NCBI RefSeq assembly: GCF_029910215.1
Contig: NZ_CP110396.1
Span: 1,488,001 to 1,552,000, forward strand
From: Paraburkholderia sp. D15
GTDB taxonomy: Bacteria; Pseudomonadota; Gammaproteobacteria; Burkholderiales; Burkholderiaceae
Length of the DNA stretch: 64,000 nucleotides
Direction: 5' to 3'
Below the pieces are notes generated by a model. It was not told where the DNA came from and made no database searches. It saw only the letters and a program-made list of their open reading frames with translations. Of this stretch, positions 39,339 to 49,098 are shown piece by piece. How positions within the stretch are numbered: the first letter of the stretch is position 1; each line of letters opens with the position of its first letter. The position numbers and the translations under genes are program-made.

Positions 39339-40448
39339 TCACGCGCCCGCGAAAACCCGCAGATGTTCAGGCGCGAACTCCAGCGCAACCGGCGCGCCAG
39401 GCGCAAACGTATCGAGCGCTTCGGTGCCGAGCGGCACTTTCACGAAACACTCGTCCTGTTGCGGCAAACCGCAGCGCATCCGCACATGGTCGCCAAAGTA
39501 GATCAGCCCGCGCGCTTCACCGCTGAGGGCATTGGCGCCGACACGCACCGATCCATTCACCGTGCGCTCGGCGAGCTTCATCCGTTCGGGCCGAATGCAC
39601 GCGACTGCCGGCGTACCCGCTCGCGCGCCGCCGATATTGCGGCCGGTGAGACGTGTGCCGTCGCTCAACTGAAACTCGCAGTACTCGCCGTCGACATTCG
39701 CGATCGTGCCGCGCAGCTTGTTGCTGTCGCCGATGAAGTTCGCGACGAACTCATTGCACGGCGATTCATAGAGACGGTCCACGGTATCGAGTTGTTGCAC
39801 GATGCCCTTGTCGAACACGGCGACGCGGTCGGACATGGTCAATGCTTCGCCTTGATCGTGCGTGACGTAGACAAAAGTCACGCCAAGCTTCTCGTGCAGC
39901 GATTTAAGTTCGTACTGCATGTGCTCGCGCAACTGTTTATCCAATGCGCCAAGCGGCTCGTCCATCAAGACGAGTTTCGGTTCGAAGACCAGCGCGCGGG
40001 CGAGCGCAATGCGCTGTTGCTGGCCGCCGGACAATTGCGCCGGATAACGCTTCGCGAAGCTCTCCATGCGCACCATCTTCAACGCATTGTGCGTACGCTC
40101 CGCACGTTCCTGCGCCGATACCTTGCGCACGGTCAATGGATATGCAACGTTCTGTTCGACGGTGAGATGCGGAAACAGCGCGTAGTTCTGAAACACCATG
40201 CCGATGTTCCGCTTATGCGGCGGCACGGTATTGAGCAGCATGCCGTCGAGCCAGATCTCGCCGCCAGTGGGAAATTCGAAACCCGCGAGCATCATCAGAC
40301 AGGTGGTTTTGCCTGATCCCGACGGTCCGAGCAGGGTCAGGAATTCGCCCTGATAGATGTCCAGATCGAGTTGTTTGACGACCAGCGTTTCGCCGTCATA
40401 TGTCTTGCGCACACCTCGAAAGCTGACGATCACGTCATCGGTTTTCAT
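39339..40448 (-). CDS. Polyamine-type ABC transporter ATPase (PotA-like)
   Basis: A 369-residue ABC ATPase. Visible motifs are Walker A GPSGSGKTT, the Q-loop FQNYALFPHLTV, the signature LSGGQQQRIALARAL, Walker B LVLMDEPLGALD and the switch His in VTHDQGEALTMSD. A C-terminal TOBE-like regulatory domain follows (about residues 245-365). ATG 40448 is preferred over an in-frame start 60 bases upstream: it has GAGGAGAC nine bases before it and the protein then begins at the first beta-strand. It is the first gene of the importer operon and divergent from the MocR-type regulator across 130 bases. Confidence 0.92.
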   Translation of the reverse strand: MKTDDVIVSFRGVRKTYDGETLVVKQLDLDIYQGEFLTLLGPSGSGKTTCLMMLAGFEFPTGGEIWLDGMLLNTVPPHKRNIGMVFQNYALFPHLTVEQNVAYPLTVRKVSAQERAERTHNALKMVRMESFAKRYPAQLSGGQQQRIALARALVFEPKLVLMDEPLGALDKQLREHMQYELKSLHEKLGVTFVYVTHDQGEALTMSDRVAVFDKGIVQQLDTVDRLYESPCNEFVANFIGDSNKLRGTIANVDGEYCEFQLSDGTRLTGRNIGGARAGTPAVACIRPERMKLAERTVNGSVRVGANALSGEARGLIYFGDHVRMRCGLPQQDECFVKVPLGTEALDTFAPGAPVALEFAPEHLRVFAGA

Positions 40449-40534
40449 CGTTCCAGTCTCCTCTGCGATCCGGCAGGCTCCCCCTGAAAACAGCGGGGTT
40501 TGTGTCAATTGCGAGGCTCACTATAGACCGTTAC

Positions 40535-40576
40535 GGTTCTACAATATGGAACCATTTCATTATTCCGGATAGAACC
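40535..40576. promoter_or_regulatory. Operator-like repeats in the ABC/MocR divergent promoter
   Basis: GGTTCT (40535-40540) and GGAACC (40548-40553) form an inverted pair, with AGAACC (40571-40576) as a third element. A -10-like TACAAT (40540-40545) lies within the first pair. MocR/GabR regulators bind short repeats in the promoters of their own and divergent target genes, so this is the likely autoregulatory and target site. Confidence 0.5.
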
Positions 40577-40578
40577 AC

Positions 40579-42132
40579 TTGGACACCGTGATCTTGTCGG
40601 ACTGGCTCGCCGCGAGGCTCGATCGCGCGGCCGCCGAACCGGTCTACCGGCAGACGTTGCGGCTGATGCAGCAGGCCATTCTGACCGGCCAGTTACCGCC
40701 CGGCACCAAGCTGCCGAGTTCGCGCACGCTCGCCGAAGATCTCGGCATCGCGCGCAACACGGTGCTGCACGTCTACGATCAATTGACCGCCGAAGGCTAT
40801 GTGATCTCGACGACCGGCAGTGGCACCTACGTCGCCGATACACGGCCCGACACGGCCGCGATGAACACGCGCAAGCAGCCGGCGCTGACGAAGCCGGACA
40901 CGCAACGCGCGCCCACCGACGTTGCGCCCACACCGCAAGCACCGAAACGCGATCTCAACGACCTCTCCACGCGCGGCCGGCGTCTGATCGACAAAGCCGG
41001 CGTCTCCGCCAAACAGTGGGGTGCATTCATGCCGGGCGTGCCCGACGTCGCCGAGTTTCCGGCGCGCACGTGGAGCCGCCTGCAGGCGCGTTTGTGGAAG
41101 GAAGCGAATCCCGACTTGCTGACCTATGCACCCGGCGGCGGTTATCGTCCGTTACGGCGCGCGTTGTCGGACTATCTGCGCGTGGCGCGCTCGGTGAACT
41201 GCACACCCGATCAGATCATCATCACCACGGGTATTCACCAATCGATCGATCTGGCCGTGCGTCTGCTGACCGACGTCGGCGATCGCGCGTGGGTCGAGGA
41301 ACCGTGTTATTGGGGGGCGCGCAGCGTGCTGCAATCGTCGGGGATCACCCTGGTGCCGGTGCCCGTCGATGCCGAAGGTTTGAATCCACGCGAGCAGGAC
41401 ATGCAACAGCCGCCGCGTCTCGCGCTGGTGACGCCGTCGCATCAATATCCGCTCGGGATGGTGATGAGCCTCGCGCGTCGCCGCACGCTGCTCGAATACG
41501 CGCGCCAGCATAACGTGTGGATCATCGAGGACGACTACGACAGCGAGTTCCGTTACGGCAGCCGGCCACTGGCATCGTTACAGGGACTCGACGAAGCCGG
41601 TCAGGTGATCTACGTAGGCAGCCTCGGCAAGATGCTGTTTCCCGGCCTGCGGATCGGCTACATGATCGCGCCCGAGCATCTGGTGGAGACGTTCCGCACC
41701 GGCGTCGCGGAGTTGTATCGCGAAGGCCAGTTGATGCAGCAGGCGGTGATGACCGACTTCATCATGGACGGCCATCTGACCTCGCACGTCCGGCGCATGC
41801 GCGCGTTGTACGGCGAGCGGCGACAGATGCTGATCGACGCGATTACCGCGCGCTTCGGCAGCGAACTGCCGGTGATGGGCGACGAGGCCGGCCTGCATCT
41901 CGTGCTCGGCTTGCCGGACCACGCGAACGATCGCGCGGTGACCGCCGCCGCGTTCGAGGCCGGCGTGATCGTGCGACCGCTCGCGAGCTATTACAGCAGC
42001 GACACGCCTGCGCGGCGCGGTTTATTGCTGGGTTACGCGTGCGTGCCGAACGACAAGATCGGCCCCGCGTTCGACACGCTCGCTCGCGTGATCGAGCAAA
42101 CCGCGCTGAAGAAAAAAACGCGCGCGGCCTGA
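40579..42132 (+). CDS. MocR/GabR-type regulator (GntR HTH + PLP aminotransferase domain)
   Basis: A 517-residue fusion regulator. Residues 1-85 are a GntR-family winged helix (LPPGTKLPSSRTLAEDLGIARNT, then YVISTTGSGTYVA). A variable linker (85-140) leads to an aminotransferase class I fold with the PLP Schiff-base lysine Lys351 (YVGSLGKMLFPGLRIGYM) and the ITTGIHQSIDLAVRLL cofactor loop. Such proteins sense amino compounds through PLP and activate uptake or catabolic genes, here most likely the divergent polyamine-type importer. The start is uncertain: TTG 40579 keeps the whole ORF, while GTG 40588 is an alternative, and neither has a strong Shine-Dalgarno sequence. It ends 13 bases from the convergent DUF748 gene. 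Confidence 0.92.
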   Translation: MDTVILSDWLAARLDRAAAEPVYRQTLRLMQQAILTGQLPPGTKLPSSRTLAEDLGIARNTVLHVYDQLTAEGYVISTTGSGTYVADTRPDTAAMNTRKQPALTKPDTQRAPTDVAPTPQAPKRDLNDLSTRGRRLIDKAGVSAKQWGAFMPGVPDVAEFPARTWSRLQARLWKEANPDLLTYAPGGGYRPLRRALSDYLRVARSVNCTPDQIIITTGIHQSIDLAVRLLTDVGDRAWVEEPCYWGARSVLQSSGITLVPVPVDAEGLNPREQDMQQPPRLALVTPSHQYPLGMVMSLARRRTLLEYARQHNVWIIEDDYDSEFRYGSRPLASLQGLDEAGQVIYVGSLGKMLFPGLRIGYMIAPEHLVETFRTGVAELYREGQLMQQAVMTDFIMDGHLTSHVRRMRALYGERRQMLIDAITARFGSELPVMGDEAGLHLVLGLPDHANDRAVTAAAFEAGVIVRPLASYYSSDTPARRGLLLGYACVPNDKIGPAFDTLARVIEQTALKKKTRAA

Positions 42133-42145
42133 TCGTTCGCCGGCT

Positions 42146-45100
42146 TCACTTCAAACCGAAATCGACCCGCGTGGTCGCACCTTTGTCCTTGATGCCGTCG
42201 GCGTTCAGCTTCGGCGCGACGATGAACACACGGCTGCTGTCGATCTTGCCTTCCAGATACTGCTGCACGCTCTGCGCGCGCTGCTGCGCGAGTTGCCGCA
42301 AGCTCGCTTCGTCGATCGGCGCGTTGGCGGCGAGCGCGGTCTTCATCTCGTCGTCCGGCACACTCTTCGTCAGACCGACGAAGTTGCGCGGCTTCTTGAA
42401 GTCGGCAGCTTTATAGGCCTTGGTCAGGTATTTGTCGTAATCCTTCGGATCGACCGTTACCGTCGACAGATCGACGCTCTCGCCATTGCCAACCACGTCC
42501 TTGATCTTCTGCTGCTTGACGAGGCGCTCGACATACTGCGTGCGCAATGCGGGCTCGTCGACCGCTGGATCGACGCGGCCGATCAGATCCATCTTCACCG
42601 ACGATTTGTCCGACAGCGCCTTCACGATCGTGTCGAGCTTCTTGTTGTCGGCGTCCGTGAGCTGCGCGGAGCCGGGTTCGAATTCGACGTAGCCCAACTC
42701 TTCGCCGCTGCCGCCGAACGCGTTGGCGATCAGCGAGAACGGTGCGGTCACCGCCTTTTCCAGCAGATTCAGCACCGCATGCCAGATCAGGCCGCCGATA
42801 CTGAACTCCGGATTCGACAGCGAGCCCGACACCGGCAGATTCACATCGATCTCGCCGCGCGAATTCTTCAGCAGCGAAATCGCGAGACGTACCGGCAGTT
42901 TCGTTGCGGTGTTGTTCTCGACGTGATCGCCGAACGTGAGCTGATCGATGAACAGGTGATTGTTCGCGTTCAACTGATCGTTATCGAGCTTGTAGTGCAG
43001 ATCGACGTTCAGCTTGCCTTTGGTGATCGGATAGCCGGCGTATTTCGCCGAATACGGCGTGAGATTGGTCAGTTCGATGTCATGCGCGCTCGCCGTCAGA
43101 TCGAGCGCCGGCTTCGCGATCAGCGGATTGACGGTGCCGCGAATGGAGATCGGACCGTTGGCCGCCAGTTTCGCGGCGACATCCACCGGCGCGGCCGTGG
43201 TGGATTGCGTGCCGAACGCGCCGATCGTGCCTTGAATGCCGACCAGATTCGCCGTGAAGTTCGGCTTGATGAAGTTGTCCGTGTAGGTCACGCGGCCTTG
43301 TTGCAGCACGAGCTGGCCGAAGTGCAGCTTGACCGGACTTTGCGGCGGCGTCGCGGCCGTCACGGTGGCGGGCGCGGCCGGCGTGACAGCCGAGGCGGCC
43401 ACTGGCGCGGAGGCGGCCGGCGTCGCCGACGGCGTCAGTTGCACGGGGTCCGCACCGCTCTTGTCGCGGGTCAGCGATTGCGCGGCGCCGCTTTCATGCG
43501 CGACCACGTCCTTGAGGTTGAGCTTGCCTTGCGCGTCGAGCAGCACGCGTCCGTAGAACTTCGAGAACGTCACGCGGCCCGCGTCGACCTCGGTGCCGCG
43601 CTCGTCGTAGTCGGCCTTCAGGTTGGTCAGCGCGAGCGAACCCCAACCCGCGAACGGGTCCGAGGTGGCTTTGTCGAGCATCCGCACGTCGACCACCGCG
43701 AGGTCGCCGCGATAGTTCGCCTTCAACGACTTCGCCTGACTCAGCGCGAGATCGCCGTTCGCGTTCAGCAGCGCGCTCGCGATCACCGCGTTCAGCTTGC
43801 TGCCGAAATACGGTTCGAACGCCGCCGCATCCAGACGATTGGCGTTCACCTTCACCGCGACCTTCAACGGTGTCGCGGTGACGTCGCCCTTGATGCCGAG
43901 CGTGCCCTTCCGGTTCAACGTGGCTTGCAGATCGACCGGCAGCGGGCGGCTCAGGTCGTCGCTGATCTGCTGCACCTTCAGTTGCAGCGGCGTGATGCTC
44001 AGGCGCACGGGCTGCGGCGTGGTGTTGTCGGTGAACTCGGCGCTCGCGTCCTTGAGGTTGAGTTCGCCGATCTTGTAGTGCCACGCGGGGCCCTGCGTTT
44101 CCGCCTTCTTGACCGCATGGATCGCCGTGCGCTGCTGCGCGGCTTCGTGCGGACCGGCGAGCGAGGTCAGGTTGATGCTGCCGTCTTTCTGACGTTGCGC
44201 ATCGACCGAAAGGCCGGTCACGTCGATGCTGGTGACGTCGGCGGTGCGCGCGGCCACGTCCACCTGCCTGACCGTCACGCGGCCTTGCGTGAGCGCGACC
44301 AGCGGCTGTTTGCCGTCGCGCGCCGCAAGCTTCAGCGATTGCAGATCGAGTTGCGAGTCGGCGACCATCACCGCAACCGGCGACTTCGACCAGTTCGCAC
44401 CGATGTTGGCGGTGGCGCTCAGCGCGCCGTCCGTCACTTGCGCGGCGGTCGCGGTGTCGATATACGGTTGCAGCAGCGGCAGCTTCAGCGATTTCAGGTC
44501 GAGCTTCGCGCTCGCGGTCTTCGCGACGAGACCGAACGCACCGGCCGCGCCGAGAGAACCGGCGCCGTCCTTGAAGTCCGTGTTGACGGTGTAGTGCGCG
44601 GGCGCGCTGGCCAGCGTCGAGAAATCGGTCAGCGTGACGGCGAGTTTTTGCAGACCGAGATCGACGGGCCGCGAAGCGGCTTCGTCGCGCACGTTCACGG
44701 TGCCGTCATTGAGCACGAAGCGCTTGATCGACAGGTCGAGCGGCGGTGCGGCGGTGGTGCCGGTCGCTTTGGCGCCGGATGCGGCGGCCGCCGGTGCGGC
44801 GGCGGGTGCGCTGGCGGTTGCCGTTGTGGCCGCGCTGGCGTTGGTGGCGGCAGTTGCGGACGATGTCGCCGCAGACGTGGCGGCCGGCGCAGAAGCCGTC
44901 TTACCCGCCGACGCTGAAGCCGACGCGCTAGAAGCGTTCGAAGCCGTCGAAACCGCTCCCGCCGGCGCAAACATCCGCTCGACGCTCAATACGCCATTCC
45001 TGTCCCGTGCCAGATCGACGCTCGGCGCATCGACGCGAATCTCGTCGAAGCGATACACGCTCTTCAACGGTTCGAGTGTCGCCGCCGCCACGTGCACCGC

Positions 45101-46027
45101 ACGGGCCGCGAAAAACGGCGCCTTGCCCTGGTCGCGCACGTCCACGTCGTTCATATCGACGGTGCCGGCCACGCGCAGCGAAGGTGCGTCATTCGAGATG
45201 ACGAAGTTCAGCTTGATGTCGGTGGACAACTTGCCCGACTGCACGATCACCGGCAATCGGGTCGGCACGTAGGAGACGAGCTTCGGCACGTCGAGTCCGT
45301 CGAAGCGCAGCGACACTTCCGATTCGCGCGAGCTGGCGAACGGTTTGGTCTTGCCGTCGATCGCGAGCGGGCTGCCGTCGATCCGCGCGCGCAGCAACGG
45401 CTCCACGAAGATGTCCGTTTTCGACGGCAACGTGGCGATGAACGGAATGCCGAGCTTCCATTGATCGATTACGTGCGTGGCGCCGAGCAGTTTGTCGTCG
45501 AACGTGATCTGGCCGTTTTCGACGCGAATATTCGACACGGAAAACTGCGCGGGCTTGCTGTCCGGTTTGGACGGCTGCTTCGAGAACTTGTCGATCAGGT
45601 CGGTGAAATTGAAGCGCTGCGCGTCATAGCGAACGATATGAAAGCGCGGCGAATCGACCTGCACTTCATCGACGATCGGCGCCGCGCGAAACAGCGAACT
45701 CCACGACGCCTGCACGATAAGCCGTGAAATATCGATGAAATCGCCCGCGTTGTCGCGATCGCCGATATGCACGCGATCCGCTTCGAGCCGCAGCGTGTAC
45801 GGATTGAGCGCAATACGGCCGATGCTGGCCGGCCGGTCGAGTTGCTTGCTGAGTTGTTGCTCGGCGATATGACGAATCAGCGGCGGCGCCGCGAAAAAGC
45901 CGAGCAGACCGAACACTACGATGAAGATCAGCAGACCGGTCATGACGCGCCGGGTACGGCGCGACTGCGCGACGTCGCGCACGGTCTGCATGGAAGAAGC
46001 TAATGAGGCTTTGTTGAGGCTTGCCAT
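42146..46027 (-). CDS. DUF748 AsmA-like envelope protein
   Basis: A 1293-residue protein with one N-terminal membrane helix (about residues 28-50, GLLIFIVVFGLLGFFAAPPLI). A very long AsmA/TamB-like repeat region follows (DUF748), with LNPYTLRLEADRVHIGD and repeated short beta segments expected to form a lipid-transport groove. An Ala/Thr/Ser-rich low-complexity insert lies at about residues 355-425. The C-terminal 180 residues include an OmpA-like start (VEFEPGSAQLTDADNKKLD), suggesting contact with peptidoglycan. ATG 46027 fits the helix position; the ORF could begin 38 codons earlier but that extension looks non-coding. The role is probably phospholipid transport or envelope maintenance, by family. 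Confidence 0.88.
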   Translation of the reverse strand: MASLNKASLASSMQTVRDVAQSRRTRRVMTGLLIFIVVFGLLGFFAAPPLIRHIAEQQLSKQLDRPASIGRIALNPYTLRLEADRVHIGDRDNAGDFIDISRLIVQASWSSLFRAAPIVDEVQVDSPRFHIVRYDAQRFNFTDLIDKFSKQPSKPDSKPAQFSVSNIRVENGQITFDDKLLGATHVIDQWKLGIPFIATLPSKTDIFVEPLLRARIDGSPLAIDGKTKPFASSRESEVSLRFDGLDVPKLVSYVPTRLPVIVQSGKLSTDIKLNFVISNDAPSLRVAGTVDMNDVDVRDQGKAPFFAARAVHVAAATLEPLKSVYRFDEIRVDAPSVDLARDRNGVLSVERMFAPAGAVSTASNASSASASASAGKTASAPAATSAATSSATAATNASAATTATASAPAAAPAAAASGAKATGTTAAPPLDLSIKRFVLNDGTVNVRDEAASRPVDLGLQKLAVTLTDFSTLASAPAHYTVNTDFKDGAGSLGAAGAFGLVAKTASAKLDLKSLKLPLLQPYIDTATAAQVTDGALSATANIGANWSKSPVAVMVADSQLDLQSLKLAARDGKQPLVALTQGRVTVRQVDVAARTADVTSIDVTGLSVDAQRQKDGSINLTSLAGPHEAAQQRTAIHAVKKAETQGPAWHYKIGELNLKDASAEFTDNTTPQPVRLSITPLQLKVQQISDDLSRPLPVDLQATLNRKGTLGIKGDVTATPLKVAVKVNANRLDAAAFEPYFGSKLNAVIASALLNANGDLALSQAKSLKANYRGDLAVVDVRMLDKATSDPFAGWGSLALTNLKADYDERGTEVDAGRVTFSKFYGRVLLDAQGKLNLKDVVAHESGAAQSLTRDKSGADPVQLTPSATPAASAPVAASAVTPAAPATVTAATPPQSPVKLHFGQLVLQQGRVTYTDNFIKPNFTANLVGIQGTIGAFGTQSTTAAPVDVAAKLAANGPISIRGTVNPLIAKPALDLTASAHDIELTNLTPYSAKYAGYPITKGKLNVDLHYKLDNDQLNANNHLFIDQLTFGDHVENNTATKLPVRLAISLLKNSRGEIDVNLPVSGSLSNPEFSIGGLIWHAVLNLLEKAVTAPFSLIANAFGGSGEELGYVEFEPGSAQLTDADNKKLDTIVKALSDKSSVKMDLIGRVDPAVDEPALRTQYVERLVKQQKIKDVVGNGESVDLSTVTVDPKDYDKYLTKAYKAADFKKPRNFVGLTKSVPDDEMKTALAANAPIDEASLRQLAQQRAQSVQQYLEGKIDSSRVFIVAPKLNADGIKDKGATTRVDFGLK

Positions 46028-46154
46028 GCTCGGTCTTGGGTAGTGCGGCGGCAAGCCCGCCGCGAAAACGAAAATCCCGCAAGCGGCAGTATAAGTCGTG
46101 AATCCCGCCTCCGATAGAAATGTAAGCCGCGGCTTACACAATCATCGTCGACAT

Positions 46155-46185
46155 AAAAAATCCGCCGCTGAAAGGCGGCGGATTT
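46155..46185 (-). terminator. Rho-independent terminator of the DUF1254 gene
   Basis: A perfect 11-bp stem (AAATCCGCCGC / GCGGCGGATTT) with a six-base loop continues on the minus strand into a run of six T. It lies about 90 bases past the DUF1254 stop, so that gene and the DUF748 gene are probably transcribed separately. Confidence 0.85.
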
Positions 46186-46215
46186 CGTTCGTTCGGTCGT
46201 TCATTCGTTCGTTCA
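46184..46215. repeat. Degenerate TTCG tetranucleotide repeat
   Basis: Eight four-base units, five of them TTCG and the others one-base variants (GTCG, TTCA), run between the terminator and the DUF1254 stop. It is intergenic and not expected to affect a reading frame. Confidence 0.7.
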
Positions 46216-46272
46216 ATCAACCGGCGCGACCGTCACGCAGCTTGCGCATGACTGTCACGCCGGCGACGCATT

Positions 46273-47691
46273 TCACTGACGCACGACCGCCGGCGGCTGC
46301 CAGCTCCCGTCCGTGGCCTGCGGCTTCGGCGCATACATGCGGAGCACGAGTTGCACGTCGGCGCGCGGCGCCGGCAACCAGTTGGCGCTCTTGCTGCGCA
46401 CCGACGACACGGTGACGTCGAGCGAACCGTCGCGATTGCGGCGCACGCCGCTGCGATCGCCGACCGACTGACGCGCGGGCGCGCTTTCACCGAGCGCGCC
46501 GTCCTTCGTGTACGCGGTGATCGACCAGAAGCCGCGCACCGGCGGCACCTGATTCGGCGCGAAATGAATCACGTAGCGGTTGGCGCCGTTCAGCGCGTGA
46601 CCGTCGCTGTCCTGCGTGACGACCGCGCGCACTTCATCGTCCTTCGTGCCGATGCCCGCCTGGGTGGCCGCGGCATACGCACGCAGCGCATAGTCGGGAC
46701 CATAGTTGCCGACGCCGTCGCCGAACCAGCTCCAGCCGTTGGCGCTCAGCAGATTGGACGGCGGCGTGACGACGCGGTCGTGACCTTCCGCGAGACCAGC
46801 CGAAATCGCGTCCGGTGCGGACGGCAGCTTGACCGGTTCGCCCGGCGTCACGCCGAGGTCGGAGAGGAATTTCAGCGCGTGCGGATCGGCGGGCGTAGGC
46901 GGATTGTCGGGCAAGGCCTGCGCGAGACGCGTGAAGAAGCCGTTCGCGTCCAGCGCGGCGACCTGCGCGGCCGGCGTGCCGGACGCACTTGCGGCCGCGT
47001 CGGCAGCATTGCTGCGCGGCGGCGCAATCGAGGCCGAACGCGTGTCGCCGTTATAGACGCTGAGCGGCGCCACGCGAATGGCGCGCTGCAACTTGCGCAC
47101 CGCCGTCAGATCGCGCGTGCCGTTCGACTGGATGCGAATGCTGACCCATGCGTTACGGGTCGGCAGATCGATGCGCTTCGCGTTCTTCGGCAAATCGCCC
47201 TGCCAGCCGGGACCGACGAAGGCAATCGTTTGCGATTTGATGCCTGCCGCGCGTGTCGCGAATTGCGAGCTGGTCGACCAGACGACGTTGGTCCACATGT
47301 CCAGCACCCGCGCATCCACGTAACGGCCGTGCGAATCGGGCAGCGACACGATCACCGGCTCGCTGCCGACGTCGAGCCAGCCGGTCGAATCGAGCGTATC
47401 GAGGCTCGGTTGCTGCGGATTGGCCGCGCCGATCGGCGGCAACGCCTGCGCGTGACGCAGCGTGTTGAGCGGCGCCTGGCCCGGCTCGGTGCCGACCGCC
47501 GCGTCGCGCGCGACGCCCATCAGCACCAGCGGATAGCCGAACACGTACGAATCGGCAACTTCGTCCTTGATCCAGCCGGTGGGTTTCTGGGTCGCGGCAG
47601 GAGGCGACGCGCAACCGGCCAGAAATGCGAGGCCTGCGAACGATGCGCAGGTCCAGTGAAGCGAAAACGGTGTTCGGCGATTTTTTATCAT
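46273..47691 (-). CDS. DUF1254 lipoprotein
   Basis: A 472-residue DUF1254/DUF1214 protein. A lipoprotein signal (LAFLAGC, Cys about residue 26) is followed by the DUF1254 domain (SYVFGYPLVLMGVARD, WLDVGSEPVIVSLPDSHGRY) and the C-terminal DUF1214 domain (NRYVIHFAPNQVPPVRGFWSITAY). The family is widespread in proteobacteria and of unknown function. ATG 47691 gives a clean lipobox; the frame upstream (to 47847) is Arg/Cys-rich and unlike a signal sequence. It has its own terminator. Confidence 0.87.
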   Translation of the reverse strand: MIKNRRTPFSLHWTCASFAGLAFLAGCASPPAATQKPTGWIKDEVADSYVFGYPLVLMGVARDAAVGTEPGQAPLNTLRHAQALPPIGAANPQQPSLDTLDSTGWLDVGSEPVIVSLPDSHGRYVDARVLDMWTNVVWSTSSQFATRAAGIKSQTIAFVGPGWQGDLPKNAKRIDLPTRNAWVSIRIQSNGTRDLTAVRKLQRAIRVAPLSVYNGDTRSASIAPPRSNAADAAASASGTPAAQVAALDANGFFTRLAQALPDNPPTPADPHALKFLSDLGVTPGEPVKLPSAPDAISAGLAEGHDRVVTPPSNLLSANGWSWFGDGVGNYGPDYALRAYAAATQAGIGTKDDEVRAVVTQDSDGHALNGANRYVIHFAPNQVPPVRGFWSITAYTKDGALGESAPARQSVGDRSGVRRNRDGSLDVTVSSVRSKSANWLPAPRADVQLVLRMYAPKPQATDGSWQPPAVVRQ

Positions 47692-47917
47692 TCGTTCAGG
47701 TGGCGGAACGTGCGGTCCTATAGGAGACGTCGGTGTGCAGCGAAAGTAGCTGTTGCGTGGTCTCCCCAACCCAGCGCAGCCGCTCCGCCATACGCGATGC
47801 CGACAACACCGGGTTGTATCGTATCCTCGCCCACCAGGCAAGCGCAAAGGCGTGAAACGCGCGCTTCAGGCGCTTTTCACGCGGCTTTCGGCCGCACCAT
47901 GCCGATGTGCGCTTTGC

Positions 47918-47948
47918 ACGCTTGACCTTCCCATGATAGGAAGGTCAA
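47918..47948 (+). promoter_or_regulatory. CueR-type copper operator, orphan copy
   Basis: These 31 bases are identical to those at 58862-58892 in front of copA. The core is TTGACC-TTCC-CATGATA-GGAAGGTCAA, the dyad CCTTCC/GGAAGG bound by CueR-like MerR regulators, with TTGACC as a -35. The downstream -10 position reads AAATTT. No recognisable copper gene follows in either direction, so this copy looks like a remnant or a duplicated junction. Confidence 0.65.
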
Positions 47949-49098
47949 ATTTCCAGCCTATGCTTGCCCGTAGGGGAAACATTGTGCTTTTGGCGTAATT
48001 TATGCGCAGCTTGTTTGCAACACACCAGCATGTCATCGCCGAACACCGAGCAAAAAAGCTCACACCAACGCCGATGATGCAGCAGTACATGCGCGCGCCC
48101 GACAACGCATCTCCCACCGACCTAAGATATAAGCTACGCGAAAAGAATCCCAAGGACCGCAGTCGACCCAACCCCGTCGTTCGGATCGTCTCAGTTCGAA
48201 GGCCGCAAATGGAGCAAAACCGGACCTTAACTTTTTGACGGGTTATGCCGACGGAAAGCACGTGCCTTCGCTTCAACCACCGAAGTGACCTATCTTTTTG
48301 AGCCCCGTTTCAAACAACACGCGTTCATCACGGCTGGGACTTTCAGCCGGTCATCGGGCGTCTGAACGTGGTCGGAATACCGACATCTGGACTTGGGAAA
48401 CAGCAAAATCCACGAAAGCGCCATTTATGTACTCCCTCTCCGAACAGGGCAACAACGTTGCATATCAAATGCCAATGTAGACCGGACGACAGCGTATTTT
48501 TCTAGATTCGTGCTCCCTACGTCGCCCTGGACGAGGTCGCAGAGCCGCGCCTCATGCCAGAGGGGCGCCCGCCAAACAAGCAGCAATGTTTTGCGACCTT
48601 TTCAATGCGCCGTTCGTACGATGCCTGCTGAACAAAAACTTTCCAAAGTACAAAGTGTCACCAGATCATTAAACGCTAAACAATGGCTTGCCAAGCTTGC
48701 TTTCATCAACCTCAATGCCAAGTCCGGCTGGAGGCGTGGCACAGGCCGTGATCGGGTTGATGGACATCGGTTCGGGGGCAAACCAGCAGAGCCTCGCGGC
48801 CATCGGTCTTCGTCACAGGTTCTGTCGCGCTGCGGGCCGTGCCGCGCGTGCTTCACGCTGGAGGAGCACTTCAACAGTCCGACCCTCAATGCGCCCGGAC
48901 TGACATTGTCGGTGATCCGTTGGTCTTTCATCGGGCCTGTTGTCGTTTCCACGCAACCTAGTCCGATTCTGAATGGCCACCCTCACGACGACGCGCACGA
49001 GCGGTTGATTACCCTGACCTGCGAAGAGCGCATACCGCGGCTTCAGCGATGGTTCGAAAATCACGAAACACACGCCATGCGCGACCGGCTCGCAGACG
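47949..49098. other. Low-coding stretch at the left end of the accessory interval
   Basis: About 1.15 kb with no gene I can support. ORFs of 60-250 codons exist on both strands but have no recognisable domains, mixed codon use and no good ribosome sites. Just left of the operator copy, a long hairpin (GCGTGAAA-C-GCGC paired with GCGC-T-TTTCACGC, about 47851-47882) separates it from the DUF1254 gene. The stretch is probably decayed island DNA. Confidence 0.5.

Noticed and set aside
42293..44917. 874-codon open frame on the plus strand opposite the DUF748 gene
   Set aside because: Arg/Gln/Val-rich composition without domains; the opposite strand encodes a clear AsmA-like protein.
48002..48238. 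78-codon plus-strand frame downstream of the orphan operator, containing TPMMQQYMR as in MutS
   Set aside because: Only about nine residues resemble MutS and the rest does not. Codon use is not coding-like, so I treat it as chance or at most a tiny relic.
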